This document shows positions 43,182 to 51,855 of a stretch of 64,000 nt of DNA, in pieces (position 1 is the stretch's first letter; every line of letters begins with the position of its first letter). Source of the DNA: Moorena sp. SIOASIH. GTDB lineage: Bacteria; Cyanobacteriota; Cyanobacteriia; Cyanobacteriales; Coleofasciculaceae. The stretch is taken from the NCBI RefSeq assembly GCF_010671925.1, contig NZ_JAAHIH010000005.1:496001-560000 (forward strand), read 5' to 3'. A model generated the notes under the pieces. That model saw only the letters and a list, made by a program, of their open reading frames with translations. It was not told the origin of the DNA and ran no database searches. Made by a program: the position numbers and the translations under genes.

Positions 43182-44504
43182 ATGACCAAAAAACCAAAAA
43201 TTATCGTCCTCGATGATGACCCGACTGGCTCCCAGACCGTTCACAGCTGCTTGTTGCTGATGCACTGGGATGTGGATACATTGCGGCTGGGACTAAGGGA
43301 TAACTCCCCAATCTTTTTTATTCTTACTAATACCAGAGCTCTTAACCCAGAGCAAGCAGCAACTGTGACTCGGGAAGTTTGCCATAACCTCAAAATCGCC
43401 ATAGACGCTGAAGGAATTAAAGATTTTATGGTAGTCAGTCGCTCTGACTCCACCTTGCGGGGGCATTATCCTGTCGAAATTGATGTAATCGCCCAGGAAG
43501 TCGGACCATTTGATGCCCATTTCTTAGTCCCCGCATTCTTTGAGGGCGGACGAGTCACTCTCGATAGTGTCCATTACCTAATCATTGATGGTATTAGAAC
43601 CCCAGTGCATGAAACCGAGTTTGCCCGTGACTCGGTATTTGGATATCGCCATAGTTATTTACCCGATTATGTCCAAGAAAAGACCAAAGGTCAGATCAAG
43701 GCTGATGCAGTAGAGCGGTTTTTACTAGCAGATATTCGTAACGGTAACTTGGAGCGCCTTCTCAAACTTACCAATAACCAGTGTGGCGTTGTGGATGGGG
43801 AAACCCAAGGGGATTTAGATCAATTTGCGGCAGATGTCCTGAAGGCTGCTGCCCAAGGGAAACGCTTTCTGTTTCGTTCTGCTGCTAGTATTTTAACCTC
43901 CCTTGCTAGTCTTGGCCCCCAACCCGTGGCCGCTATGGATATGGCTCAGTATGTCCGAGAGGGGAAACCAGGAGTTGTGATTGTGGGTTCCCACGTTAAA
44001 AAGACTACCCAGCAGCTGGAGCAGCTATTGGGAGCATCTGGGATTGGGGGGATTGAGGTAAATGTAGCCAATTTACTGGATGAATCCGAACAGCAACGGG
44101 CAAAACTTTTGGCAAGTATTCTCGAGCGGGTTCAGGAAATTCACAGTGCTGGTAAAACACCGGTGGTTTATACCTCTCGCCAGGAATTGGTTTTTGAAGA
44201 TGTGCAGAAACGGCTGGCGTTTGGAACAGTAGTTTCAGGCTTATTGATGGATATCGTGAGGGGATTACCTAAAGATATTGGGTTTTTAATCAGTAAAGGG
44301 GGTATTACCTCCAATGATGTCTTAAGTACTGGCTTGGCTTTGAGGTCAGCACGACTATTGGGTCAGATCCTTCCTGGATGCTCAATGGTACTAACCTCTG
44401 CTGACCATCCCCAGTTTCCTAATTTACCTGTAGTGCTATTTCCTGGCAATGTGGGAGATGTGAATGGCTTGGTGACGGTTTACCGTCGATTGAGTGCCGA
44501 GTAA
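43182..44504 (+). CDS. four-carbon acid sugar kinase family protein
   Basis: The 440-residue protein has the two-domain DUF1537 architecture. The N-terminal sugar-binding part is IIVLDDDPTGSQTVHS and FMVVSRSDSTLRGHYPVE; the C-terminal nucleotide-binding part is GVVIVGSHVKKTTQQL, LISKGGITSNDVL and VVLFPGNVGD. Family members such as OtnK and DtnK phosphorylate D-erythronate, D-threonate or L-threonate. The usual isomerase and dehydrogenase partners are absent nearby, so the substrate here is open. Cytosolic, monocistronic. Confidence 0.9.
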   Translation: MTKKPKIIVLDDDPTGSQTVHSCLLLMHWDVDTLRLGLRDNSPIFFILTNTRALNPEQAATVTREVCHNLKIAIDAEGIKDFMVVSRSDSTLRGHYPVEIDVIAQEVGPFDAHFLVPAFFEGGRVTLDSVHYLIIDGIRTPVHETEFARDSVFGYRHSYLPDYVQEKTKGQIKADAVERFLLADIRNGNLERLLKLTNNQCGVVDGETQGDLDQFAADVLKAAAQGKRFLFRSAASILTSLASLGPQPVAAMDMAQYVREGKPGVVIVGSHVKKTTQQLEQLLGASGIGGIEVNVANLLDESEQQRAKLLASILERVQEIHSAGKTPVVYTSRQELVFEDVQKRLAFGTVVSGLLMDIVRGLPKDIGFLISKGGITSNDVLSTGLALRSARLLGQILPGCSMVLTSADHPQFPNLPVVLFPGNVGDVNGLVTVYRRLSAE

Positions 44505-44678
44505 GAATGTTTGACAGGATATCGGTTGTGGGAGTGGGGTGACAGAGCAATAGCACTATTTAAGTATCTTGCCCTTTTGCTCCTCACCACCATTAGCTAC
44601 AATTCTCAACAGTTATGGAATTCCCCAAGCCAAAACCCCGTGTTTTTAAACCACCGGATGTAGGCTCGTAGCGCGCTT

Positions 44679-45155
44679 TTAGCCGTGGAAAAATATCTTG
44701 AGGAATTCCGGAATCATCGTCAAAGCCAATATCGTCAAAGCCAATGTAGACTTAAATATAGAGTACAGGCTGCAAAACCGTTGGCTCAACCGGGAGTCAG
44801 ACCCGCAATTGATTGACCATAAAGTAGTAATGCTCGGAGGGTAGGGAAACTCCTCCTTAAAAACCCAACCGTCAATTAACAGTTGGCGTGTGAACCTAGA
44901 ATAATCACCTTTGAGATAAAAACGGTGCGCTTTCCGTGATGGCGAACGCGCCCCGCGTGACCTACGGTCAAGGGATTGCTCGCCATCACGGGTCGCACCG
45001 CAAAGTACGGTGGGGCACACCGGAACTTGAGGAAAAGGAAGGGGGACTTTTAAGGCACTTCCAGGAAGTACTCCAACGCTTAAGGAGAACTGCCCTCTAG
45101 GTCTGTCGTGAATTAACTGGGAATTTGGTGTTTTCACGGATTTTTGGTGAAGCAT
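44679..45155 (-). CDS. doubtful 158-codon frame antisense to a mobile-element relic
   Basis: The frame overlaps a GGTGCG palindrome and sequence that looks like the 3' end of a TnpB element on the other strand. A few parts look protein-like (RFYLKGDYSRFTRQLLIDGW), but I recognise no family and see no ribosome binding site. Listed only so it is not mistaken for a confirmed gene. Confidence 0.15.
   Translation of the reverse strand: MLHQKSVKTPNSQLIHDRPRGQFSLSVGVLPGSALKVPLPFPQVPVCPTVLCGATRDGEQSLDRRSRGARSPSRKAHRFYLKGDYSRFTRQLLIDGWVFKEEFPYPPSITTLWSINCGSDSRLSQRFCSLYSIFKSTLALTILALTMIPEFLKIFFHG
44924..44999. repeat. long GGTGCG palindrome
   Basis: The arms GGTGCG...CCGTGATGGCGA and TCGCCATCACGG...CGCACC enclose a second palindrome (GCGTGACCTACGGTCA). 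At 76 bp it is the longest member of the GGTGCG class in the window. Confidence 0.7.
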
Positions 45156-45252
45156 TGTCCTATTTTTGGCGGCGTCAAAGATTGGAACTCGGCGGTTTAC
45201 GGCGGCTCGTTGATCTAAGAATCCCCGCGTCTAATGACCGGGGAGTGTCAAC
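45095..45252 (+). mobile_element. right-end scar of a TnpB element directly before minC
   Basis: GAATCCCCGCGTCTAATGACC then GGGGAGTGTCAA (45221-45252) matches the right-end hairpin of the intact TnpB element at 24542 except in the loop. The bases before it (CGTTGATCTAAG against CGTTGAATGAAG) also agree. The preceding 120 bp look like element or guide-RNA sequence. The tnpB frame itself is gone, and the hairpin overlaps the first codons of the minC reading frame. Confidence 0.6.
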
Positions 45253-46124
45253 CACCAGAACTTGCTGAAGAAGGTATGATCACGGAAGAATCTATCTTCG
45301 GTGCGCTAACCAATCTAGCTCCTTGTTGCATGACTTCTGATTCTGCCCAACCATCACCAGTTTCAACGGTTTCCGACGACCGCAACTCGGTAGTTAACTG
45401 CCAAGGGCAAGTTCGCTTAAAAAGTGAGGGGAAACGGCTGTTGTTGATCTTGCCACCAGCAACTAAAAACCCTAGTACTGCCAATTGGTCGGACCTATGG
45501 GAACAATTCAAGCATCGCCTCAATGCTGGAGAGCGCTTTTGGCAGCCTGAATCCAGTGTCCATCTGATGGCTGGGGATCAATTGCTGGATGGGATGAAGC
45601 TACAAGCGATCGCTGATGCCCTTGGGGCAGTCCAGTTAAGGCTAAAGCGAGTCTACACCACGCGCCGACAAACCGCTGTGGCTGCTGCAGCTGCTGGGTA
45701 CTCAGTAGAACAAGAAACCCCTAAGTACTCTTTGAATCAAAAGATTGATCAACCTACTGAATTACTCGCAGAACCTCTGTACTTACAAATGACCGTGCGT
45801 TCTGGTATAGAGATTCGTCACCCTGGCACTATTGTTATAATAGGAGACTTGAACCCTGGTGGTGCATTGATTGCAGCTGGGGATATCTTCGTTTGGGGGC
45901 ATCTACGAGGCATTGCCCACGCCGGTGCGAATGGTAATCGAAAATGTCGGATTATGGCATTAAAAATGGAACCCACCCAGTTACGGATTGCTGATGCTGT
46001 AGCTAGGGCACCGGAGACACCGCCGCTTCAGTACTATCCTGAAGTAGCTTACGTGACTTCCGTTGGAATTCGTATTGCTAGAGCTGCTGATGTTGCTAAA
46101 ACCCACTTGTCGTTGAATTCATGA
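45234..46124 (+). CDS. minC: septum site-determining protein MinC
   Basis: The 296-residue frame contains the MinC N-terminal domain (about residues 60-165) and the C-terminal beta-helix that dimerises and binds MinD/FtsZ (IRHPGTIVIIGDLNPGGALI, AAGDIFVWGHLRGIAHAGAN, RIMALKMEPTQLRIAD). It blocks FtsZ ring assembly away from mid-cell. The first codons lie in a TnpB right-end scar, so the true start may be ATG 45276 or 45330. It overlaps minD by 4 bp (ATGA), a sign of translational coupling. Cyanobacterial MinC proteins have variable, poorly conserved N-termini as here. Confidence 0.94.
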   Translation: MTGECQPPELAEEGMITEESIFGALTNLAPCCMTSDSAQPSPVSTVSDDRNSVVNCQGQVRLKSEGKRLLLILPPATKNPSTANWSDLWEQFKHRLNAGERFWQPESSVHLMAGDQLLDGMKLQAIADALGAVQLRLKRVYTTRRQTAVAAAAAGYSVEQETPKYSLNQKIDQPTELLAEPLYLQMTVRSGIEIRHPGTIVIIGDLNPGGALIAAGDIFVWGHLRGIAHAGANGNRKCRIMALKMEPTQLRIADAVARAPETPPLQYYPEVAYVTSVGIRIARAADVAKTHLSLNS

Positions 46125-46915
46125 GTCGAATTATTGTTGTCACCTCTGGCAAAGGAGGGGTGGGTAAAACTACCATTACCGCCAATCTAGGTTTAGCCCT
46201 AGCTCGTTTGGGTCGTCGAGTTGCCTTAGTGGATGCAGATTTTGGTTTGAGAAACTTAGACCTGCTGTTGGGACTAGAAAATCGCGTAGTCTACACGGCT
46301 ATTGAAGTCTTAACAGGTCAGTGCCGCTTAGACCAAGCTTTGGTCAAAGACAAACGGCAGGAAGGACTAGTCTTGTTACCCGCAGCCCAAAGCCGTAACA
46401 AAGAAGCCGTTAACCCCAACCAAATGAAAAAGTTGTTGGGGGTGTTAGCCAAGAATTACGAGTACATCTTGGTGGACTCTCCAGCAGGAATCGAAACCGG
46501 GTTTAAAAATGCGGTTACGGCAGCTACTGAAGCCCTAATTGTTGCTACACCAGAGATTACCTCAGTGCGGGATGCTGACCGAGTTATTGGCTTACTGGAA
46601 GCGGAAGGAATTAAAAATACCCGCCTAATTGTCAACCGCCTGAAAGCCACAATGGTAAAAGCGGATCAGATGATGTCAGTTCAAGACGTCCAAGAAATTC
46701 TTGCTATTCCCCTAATTGGTGTTATCCCCGAAGACGAACGGGTGATTGTCTCCAGTAATCAGGGTGAACCCTTGATTTTATCAGAAAAGAAAACTCTGCC
46801 TGGAATTGCCATTGAAAACATTGCTGCACGCTTAGAAGGTGCAAATATTTCCTTCCTCGACCTGATGGCAGAACACGATAACCTAATCAGCCGCTTACGC
46901 CGCCTGTTCCAATAA
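46121..46915 (+). CDS. minD: septum site-determining ATPase MinD
   Basis: The 264-residue membrane-cycling ATPase has the deviant Walker A VTSGKGGVGKTTITANLG, switch I/II region LVDADFGLRNLDLLLG and ILVDSPAGIETGF, and a C-terminal amphipathic membrane-targeting helix (NLISRLRRLFQ). It recruits MinC to the membrane and is released by MinE. It is translationally coupled to minC and followed 91 bp later by minE. Confidence 0.98.
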   Translation: MSRIIVVTSGKGGVGKTTITANLGLALARLGRRVALVDADFGLRNLDLLLGLENRVVYTAIEVLTGQCRLDQALVKDKRQEGLVLLPAAQSRNKEAVNPNQMKKLLGVLAKNYEYILVDSPAGIETGFKNAVTAATEALIVATPEITSVRDADRVIGLLEAEGIKNTRLIVNRLKATMVKADQMMSVQDVQEILAIPLIGVIPEDERVIVSSNQGEPLILSEKKTLPGIAIENIAARLEGANISFLDLMAEHDNLISRLRRLFQ

Positions 46916-47006
46916 GGTTTTACATTGTGAATTGCCAACAACTAGTTTTGCCAAAGAGCCTCTTCCTTCTCCCCCTGTGTGATTATTCACTACTCCAAAA
47001 AGCCCC

Positions 47007-47321
47007 ATGATTATCGAAATTCTAGAACAACTTTTTTCCTGGAGGAGTGCTCAAAGCAGCCGTGAGGAGGCTAAGCGCCGCCTCCAACTGGTAATTGCCC
47101 ACGATCGCTCTGACCTGAGTCCTAAAATGGTGGAGTCGATGCGGCAAGACATCCTGGAGGTGGTCTCTCGCTACGTTGAGATTGATCCCGAAGGGTCAGA
47201 GTTTTCTTTAGAAAGCAACCAACGGGCAACAGCACTAATTGCTAATCTACCGATCCGACGAGTTAAGGAAAAACTACTAAAGGAAGAATACCAACGCTTC
47301 ACTCAAGACGAAGAAGAGTAA
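47007..47321 (+). CDS. minE: cell division topological specificity factor MinE
   Basis: The 104-residue product has the N-terminal membrane/MinD-binding part (IIEILEQLFSWR, SREEAKRRLQLVIAHDRSDL) and a C-terminal topological domain (DILEVVSRYVEIDPEGSEFS). It stimulates MinD ATPase and drives pole-to-pole dynamics. It completes the minCDE set. Confidence 0.97.
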   Translation: MIIEILEQLFSWRSAQSSREEAKRRLQLVIAHDRSDLSPKMVESMRQDILEVVSRYVEIDPEGSEFSLESNQRATALIANLPIRRVKEKLLKEEYQRFTQDEEE

Positions 47322-47639
47322 GTCTCTAGTAGCTGAAGGGGTGACAAGCTACTTCAAAAGTAGGCCGGTTGTGGGGTAAACCGGTTTGGGGTGTCTAGCT
47401 AAATTGAGGCTATTACTTGGCTGAACAATTATCGGATCACCTTTGAAGGTGATTATGAACCAAGGGCTCCTTTTATGGTCACCCCTAAGGGATGGAAGCT
47501 AGAGTCGTGTTTATATTTAATTTGGGATCAACTTCCGATACGGTTGAACCCTAACAATGGTAATCTTGAGAGTGGCATTACTAAATGTTAAGACTGTTTT
47601 CCAAAATCTGTAACAATAGCTTGACTAAATAAGCGCAAT
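47322..47639. other. intergenic region before the ATP synthase genes
   Basis: 318 bp separating minE from the beta-subunit gene, likely with the promoter of the atp unit. No repeat family was recognised. Confidence 0.45.
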
Positions 47640-49088
47640 ATGGTAGGCACCGCAGAACAAACAAACACGGGCGCTATTGCCCAAATTATCGGTCCGGTTG
47701 TTGACGTAGAGTTTCCCAGCGGCAAAATGCCGCAGATTTACAATGCCTTGAGAATTGAAGGCAAAAATGAAGCTGGACAAGATGTTGCTGTGACCTGCGA
47801 AGTGCAGCAGCTTCTCGGGGATAACCAAGTGCGCTCTGTTGCCATGAGTGGTACAGACGGTCTGGTGCGGGGTATGGAAGTTATTGATACTGGTGCCCCC
47901 ATTAGTGTACCCGTCGGTAAGGCTACCTTAGGACGGATTTTCAATGTCTTGGGTGAACCAGTAGATAACAGAGGACCGGCAGAATCTGAGGAGCGCTTCC
48001 CAATTCACCGCCCTGCTCCCAAGTTAACTGAGCTGGAAACCAAGCCCTCAGTATTCGAGACTGGTATTAAAGTAATCGACCTGCTGACTCCCTATCGACG
48101 TGGTGGTAAGATTGGTCTTTTTGGCGGCGCTGGAGTCGGCAAAACTGTGATCATGATGGAGTTGATCAACAACATCGCCACGAAACACGGTGGAGTATCA
48201 GTATTTGGCGGTGTAGGAGAGCGTACCCGTGAAGGGAACGACCTCTACAACGAAATGATGGAATCCAAGGTAATCAACCCGGATGATCTAAACGAGTCGA
48301 AAATTGCCCTAGTTTATGGTCAGATGAACGAACCCCCCGGTGCGAGAATGCGGGTGGGTCTGTCAGCTTTGACCATGGCTGAGTACTTCCGGGATGTGAA
48401 CAAGCAGGACGTGTTGCTGTTTATCGATAACATCTTCCGATTTGTACAAGCCGGTTCGGAAGTGTCTGCTCTTTTGGGAAGAATGCCTTCTGCTGTAGGA
48501 TATCAACCAACTTTGGGAACAGACGTAGGTGCTCTGCAAGAACGGATTACCTCCACTAACGAGGGTTCAATTACCTCCATTCAGGCAGTATATGTGCCAG
48601 CTGACGACTTGACCGACCCAGCTCCAGCAACTACATTTGCTCACTTAGATGGTACAACGGTGTTGTCCCGTGGCCTAGCATCTAAGGGAATTTACCCGGC
48701 TGTGGACCCCCTCGATTCTAATTCAACCATGCTGCAACCGAGCATTGTGGGAGAAGACCACTACGGAACAGCTCGTTCTGTGCAGGCAACTCTACAGCGT
48801 TACAAGGAACTCCAAGACATTATCGCGATTTTGGGCTTGGATGAATTGTCCGAGGATGACAGACTAACGGTGGCTCGCGCCCGCAAGATTGAGCGCTTCT
48901 TGTCTCAACCGTTTTTTGTAGCTGAGGTATTCACTGGTTCTCCTGGTCAGTATGTTAGCCTGGACGATACTATCAAAGGCTTCCAAATGATTCTGAAGGG
49001 GGAATTGGATGACCTTCCTGAGCAAGCCTTCTACATGGTGGGCAGTATTGATCAAGCGATCGCTAAAGCTGAAAAACTAAAGAGTTAA
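47640..49088 (+). CDS. atpD: F-type ATP synthase beta subunit
   Basis: The 482-residue catalytic subunit of thylakoid F1 (called atpB in cyanobacterial and plastid nomenclature) has Walker A GLFGGAGVGKTVIMMELI, catalytic Glu in GERTREGNDLYNEM, Walker B VLLFIDNIFRF and signature PSAVGYQPTL. It hydrolyses or makes ATP at the alpha/beta interface. As in other cyanobacteria, it is separate from the main atp cluster and paired with the epsilon gene. Here the usually short gap to epsilon is 484 bp of tandem repeats. Confidence 0.98.
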   Translation: MVGTAEQTNTGAIAQIIGPVVDVEFPSGKMPQIYNALRIEGKNEAGQDVAVTCEVQQLLGDNQVRSVAMSGTDGLVRGMEVIDTGAPISVPVGKATLGRIFNVLGEPVDNRGPAESEERFPIHRPAPKLTELETKPSVFETGIKVIDLLTPYRRGGKIGLFGGAGVGKTVIMMELINNIATKHGGVSVFGGVGERTREGNDLYNEMMESKVINPDDLNESKIALVYGQMNEPPGARMRVGLSALTMAEYFRDVNKQDVLLFIDNIFRFVQAGSEVSALLGRMPSAVGYQPTLGTDVGALQERITSTNEGSITSIQAVYVPADDLTDPAPATTFAHLDGTTVLSRGLASKGIYPAVDPLDSNSTMLQPSIVGEDHYGTARSVQATLQRYKELQDIIAILGLDELSEDDRLTVARARKIERFLSQPFFVAEVFTGSPGQYVSLDDTIKGFQMILKGELDDLPEQAFYMVGSIDQAIAKAEKLKS

Positions 49089-49107
49089 GTCAGGTTTAAT
49101 GCTAATA

Positions 49108-49370
49108 AGGTTATCAAGGTTGAAGGTTATCAAGGTTGAAGGTTATCAAGGTTGAAGGTTATCAAGGTTGAAGGTTATCAAGGTTGTTCGCGTAGCGTGG
49201 CCTTTTGGCCAAGGTTGTTCGCGTAGCGTGGCCTTTTGGCCAAGGTTATCAAGGTTGTTCGCGTAGCGTGGCCTTTTGGCCAAGGTTATCAAGGTTGTTC
49301 GCGTAGCGTGGCCTTTTGGCCAAGGTTATCAAGGTTGTTCGCGTAGCGTGGCCTTTTGGCCAAGGTTTGG
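49108..49370. repeat. tandem GGTTATCAAGGTTGAA and GTTCGCGTAGCGTGG arrays
   Basis: About five AAGGTTATCAAGGTTG units are followed by five copies of a 29-bp GTTCGCGTAGCGTGGCCTTT... unit containing the palindrome GGCCTTTTGGCC, partly separated by AAGGTTATCAA. All lie between the beta and epsilon genes of one operon. Single variants of the 29-bp unit occur at 51862 and 51895. Confidence 0.85.
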
Positions 49371-49387
49371 TATTTAAACAGCAACCC

Positions 49388-49464
49388 TAGTAACCAGTAA
49401 CCAGTAACCAGTAACCAGTAACCAGTAACCAGTAACCAGTAACCAGTAACCAGTAACCAGTAAC
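49388..49464. repeat. CCAGTAA heptamer tandem array
   Basis: About eleven head-to-tail AACCAGT units between the ATP synthase beta and epsilon genes. They are followed by degenerate CCTTCAACCTGTTAA units to 49550. Confidence 0.88.
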
Positions 49465-49572
49465 CTTCAACCTGTTAACCAGTTAACCTGTAACCTTCAA
49501 CCTGTTAACCTGTAACCTGTAACTTTCAACCTGCTAAACTGCCAACGTTCAACCTAACAATTCATTCTGCTG

Positions 49573-49983
49573 ATGGCTTTAACTGTTCGTATTATTGCTC
49601 CCGACAAAACCGTCTGGGATGACCAAGCACAGGAAATAATTTTACCCAGCACTACCGGTCAGCTAGGCATATTGAGTGATCATGCTCCTCTGTTATCAGC
49701 GCTGGATACTGGTGTGATGCGAATTCGTTCAGAAAAAGAGTGGATACCAATTGCTCTTATGGGTGGATTTGTGGAAGTTGAAAATAATGAAGTGACGATT
49801 CTTGTCAATGGTGCTGAGTCCGGAGATGAAATTGACAAGGATGCTGCAGGTGTTGAGTTCAACGAAGCACAAGCTCGTCTAGAAGAACTTCAAAGCGCCG
49901 AGAATACCCAAGAAAAAATCCAGGCAACTCAAGCCTATAAGAAAGCCCGTGCTCGCTTTCAAGCTGCTGGTGGCATGGTGTAG
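49573..49983 (+). CDS. atpC: F-type ATP synthase epsilon subunit
   Basis: The 136-residue subunit (atpE in cyanobacterial naming) shows the N-terminal beta-sandwich (LTVRIIAPDKTVWDDQAQEI, TTGQLGILSDHAPLLSALDT) and two C-terminal helices (EAQARLEELQSAENTQEK, AYKKARARFQAAGG) that can inhibit ATP hydrolysis in the dark. The frame is intact despite the repeat-filled gap upstream, so translation may depend on a local ribosome binding site or a second promoter. Confidence 0.97.
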   Translation: MALTVRIIAPDKTVWDDQAQEIILPSTTGQLGILSDHAPLLSALDTGVMRIRSEKEWIPIALMGGFVEVENNEVTILVNGAESGDEIDKDAAGVEFNEAQARLEELQSAENTQEKIQATQAYKKARARFQAAGGMV

Positions 49984-50054
49984 TAACGCAACGATAAATT
50001 CCAACCCCGTAAACGAAGTAAGCAAGGGATATAAACCCTATAAGCTCCGCGCTC

Positions 50055-50083
50055 TCCACACCCCCCGAAACAGGGGGGTAGGG
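50055..50083. terminator. hairpin after the ATP synthase unit
   Basis: ACCCCCC and GGGGGGT with loop GAAACA form a very GC-rich stem about 75 bp after the epsilon stop. No T-run follows, so it is a weak intrinsic terminator at best. Confidence 0.4.
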
Positions 50084-50270
50084 GAACGTCGGTAGTTGGT
50101 CAGGGTCAGTCTGTTACTTGGATTAAGGTAATTAGATTAAGGTAATTGGATTAAGGACGTTGTTCAACTAAGGAATCATCTCAACTAAGGTCAGATGATT
50201 GGTCAGTTACCAATTCCCAATTCCCAATTCCCAATTACCCTCAATCATTAGATTAATCAGCAAGGCTGGA

Positions 50271-50570
50271 TTAAGCACTACCAGTAAAAGCGACTTCCGG
50301 GAACTTAGCCTGGGCCTCAGACATAGGTCTACGCCTACCTTCCTCTTGCCAGTAGTTAATAACTTCAGTGGCTTTGTTGAGGATTTCAATGCGATCAGCT
50401 TCAGTAATCCAGTGTTTGGCTTCCATCTCATCCTTGAGCTGTTGCCAAGCATCGTTCCGGGGCCAGAAAAAGTAACAAGTTAATGGGCTCGTGCCTTTGC
50501 CGACAATTTGATCAACTGCCAGGGCTACATTCTCATCTAGCCAGAGAACTTTTAATAGAAATTTTGACAA
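50271..50570 (-). CDS. ycf65: PSRP-3/Ycf65 ribosomal protein
   Basis: The 99-residue protein matches the plastid-specific ribosomal protein 3 family (FLLKVLWLDENVALAVDQIV, GTSPLTCYFFWPRNDAWQQL, RIEILNKATEVINYW). It is a 30S component found in cyanobacteria and plastids. This gene alone is strong evidence for a cyanobacterial origin. It is convergent with the ATP synthase epsilon gene. The C-terminal tail is slightly longer and Pro/Arg-rich (EEGRRRPMSEAQAKFPE). Confidence 0.95.
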   Translation of the reverse strand: MSKFLLKVLWLDENVALAVDQIVGKGTSPLTCYFFWPRNDAWQQLKDEMEAKHWITEADRIEILNKATEVINYWQEEGRRRPMSEAQAKFPEVAFTGSA

Positions 50571-50584
50571 TCAGGCCTCCCTCA

Positions 50585-50830
50585 GATATCCCAGGTTATC
50601 TTTGAACCTCCCCATCCGTCGCAGGCATGGGGATTCCCAGGCACAACCTAATAGATTGTTCTCGACCTGGGCGTAACTTTCCCTCGCACCGAGGGTAGCC
50701 GGGTAGGGTCAATACCCAGTTTTTTTTGAGACCCTTATTTCTTATATTAACACCACGCTTAGTGGGAAAATTCATCCCCAACCTAAGAGGATCGGGTATT
50801 CTTTTCCCTCTCAAACTCTTTCCTTGTATA
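50585..50830 (-). mobile_element. probable IS605/TnpB-type right-end relic without gene
   Basis: On the minus strand GGGAATCCCCATGCCTGCGA then CGGATGGGGAGGTTC resembles a TnpB right-end hairpin of another subtype. Upstream lies GC-rich sequence with small hairpins (CCTCGGTGCGAGG, CCTACCCGGCTACCCTC) like a guide-RNA scaffold. No tnpB frame remains; a 72-codon frame over it has no protein features. It lies just upstream of the ycf65 start. Confidence 0.45.
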
Positions 50831-50970
50831 ACTATAATCTATAGTACAATTGATGATTTTAGCGCAAGAAGACTGTTCGTGATCAAGATTCAGGGGTAGG
50901 TTTGTAGTTAAATAGTTGGTATTATTGGTGTTTATCAGCAATATTGGCTCAACTGGCTTAAGAGTGAATA

Positions 50971-51837
50971 ATGTCTAGTTCTGAAAGATTCATTCCTAAC
51001 TGGAATGCCATGGTGGTGTTCGACATTGACGGCGTGGTGCGTGACGTTGGTGGTTCTTACCGTAGAGCGATCGCAGATACGGTAGACCATTACACTGGTG
51101 GTGCCTATCGACCCACGATGGTAGAGATTGACCAACTCAAATCAGAAGGGCTATGGAATAACGACTGGGATGCATCGCGAGAATTAGTTTATCGATACTT
51201 TGAGGCTCAAGGGAAAACGCGTTCGCGTAGCGGCTCTTCCAGAGCATCGCGTAGCGGCTCTTCCAGAGCATCCCATGTTTCTCTCGACTATGAAGCCCTT
51301 GTTGATTTTTTCAATTCTCGCTACCGAGGAACAGATCCCAACCATTGGACTGGGTACATTTGTGATGAACCGTTACTATTACAACCCAGTTATTTAGAGA
51401 GTTTGACAACAGCAGGGATTCCTTGGGGGTTTTTCAGTGGGGCAACACGACAGGAAGCGAACTATGCCTTAGAAGGACGACTCGGTCTCCAACGGCCTGT
51501 CCTAATTGCGATGGAGGATGCTCCTGGTAAGCCTGACCCGACAGGACTGTTTGCCGCAGTTCTACAGCTAGAACAGAAGCACCAAGTTAAGGTGAAATTG
51601 CCAGTTATCTACGTTGGTGACACAGTTGCTGACATGTACACTGTTGAAAAAGCCAGAGACTCTCATCCAGAACGAGTTTGGGTTGGGGTAGGTATTTTAC
51701 CCCCTCATGTGCAGGAGATACCAGAACACCGGGAGGCTTATGGAGAGAGGCTAAAAGCTGCTGGTGCAACAGTTGTTTTTGATAATGTTGAGCAGCTGAC
51801 TCCTGAACAGATTCAGAAAATAGTACATCAAGGTTAA
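50971..51837 (+). CDS. HAD-superfamily hydrolase (TIGR01548-type)
   Basis: The 288-residue protein has motif I VVFDIDGVVRDVGGSYRRAI (nucleophile Asp), motif II FFSGATRQEAN, the Lys in GKPDPTGLF, and motif IV YVGDTVADMYTV. The family lies close to imidazoleglycerol-phosphate or histidine-associated HADs; the substrate is unknown. At residues about 84-103 two exact 24-bp repeats (51225-51272) encode RSGSSRAS twice in the cap region. They are an in-frame insertion of a dispersed non-coding repeat, since TTCGCGTAGCG units are otherwise intergenic here. Confidence 0.9.
   Translation: MSSSERFIPNWNAMVVFDIDGVVRDVGGSYRRAIADTVDHYTGGAYRPTMVEIDQLKSEGLWNNDWDASRELVYRYFEAQGKTRSRSGSSRASRSGSSRASHVSLDYEALVDFFNSRYRGTDPNHWTGYICDEPLLLQPSYLESLTTAGIPWGFFSGATRQEANYALEGRLGLQRPVLIAMEDAPGKPDPTGLFAAVLQLEQKHQVKVKLPVIYVGDTVADMYTVEKARDSHPERVWVGVGILPPHVQEIPEHREAYGERLKAAGATVVFDNVEQLTPEQIQKIVHQG
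51225..51272. repeat. two exact 24-bp repeats inside a coding region
   Basis: GCGTAGCGGCTCTTCCAGAG plus CATC occurs twice head to tail. Its length, a multiple of three, preserves the frame of the HAD gene. CTCTTCCAGAG is a palindrome, as in the dispersed repeats. Confidence 0.85.
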
Positions 51838-51855
51838 TAGTTGTTAATAGTTGAA

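Noticed and set aside
49089..49572. Regularly spaced repeats that could suggest a CRISPR array
   Set aside because: The intervals between repeats are themselves repeated and not unique spacers, and no cas genes are present; these are tandem arrays.
50596..50814. 72-codon minus-strand frame
   Set aside because: Coincides with hairpins of a TnpB-type end; composition is that of structured RNA rather than protein.
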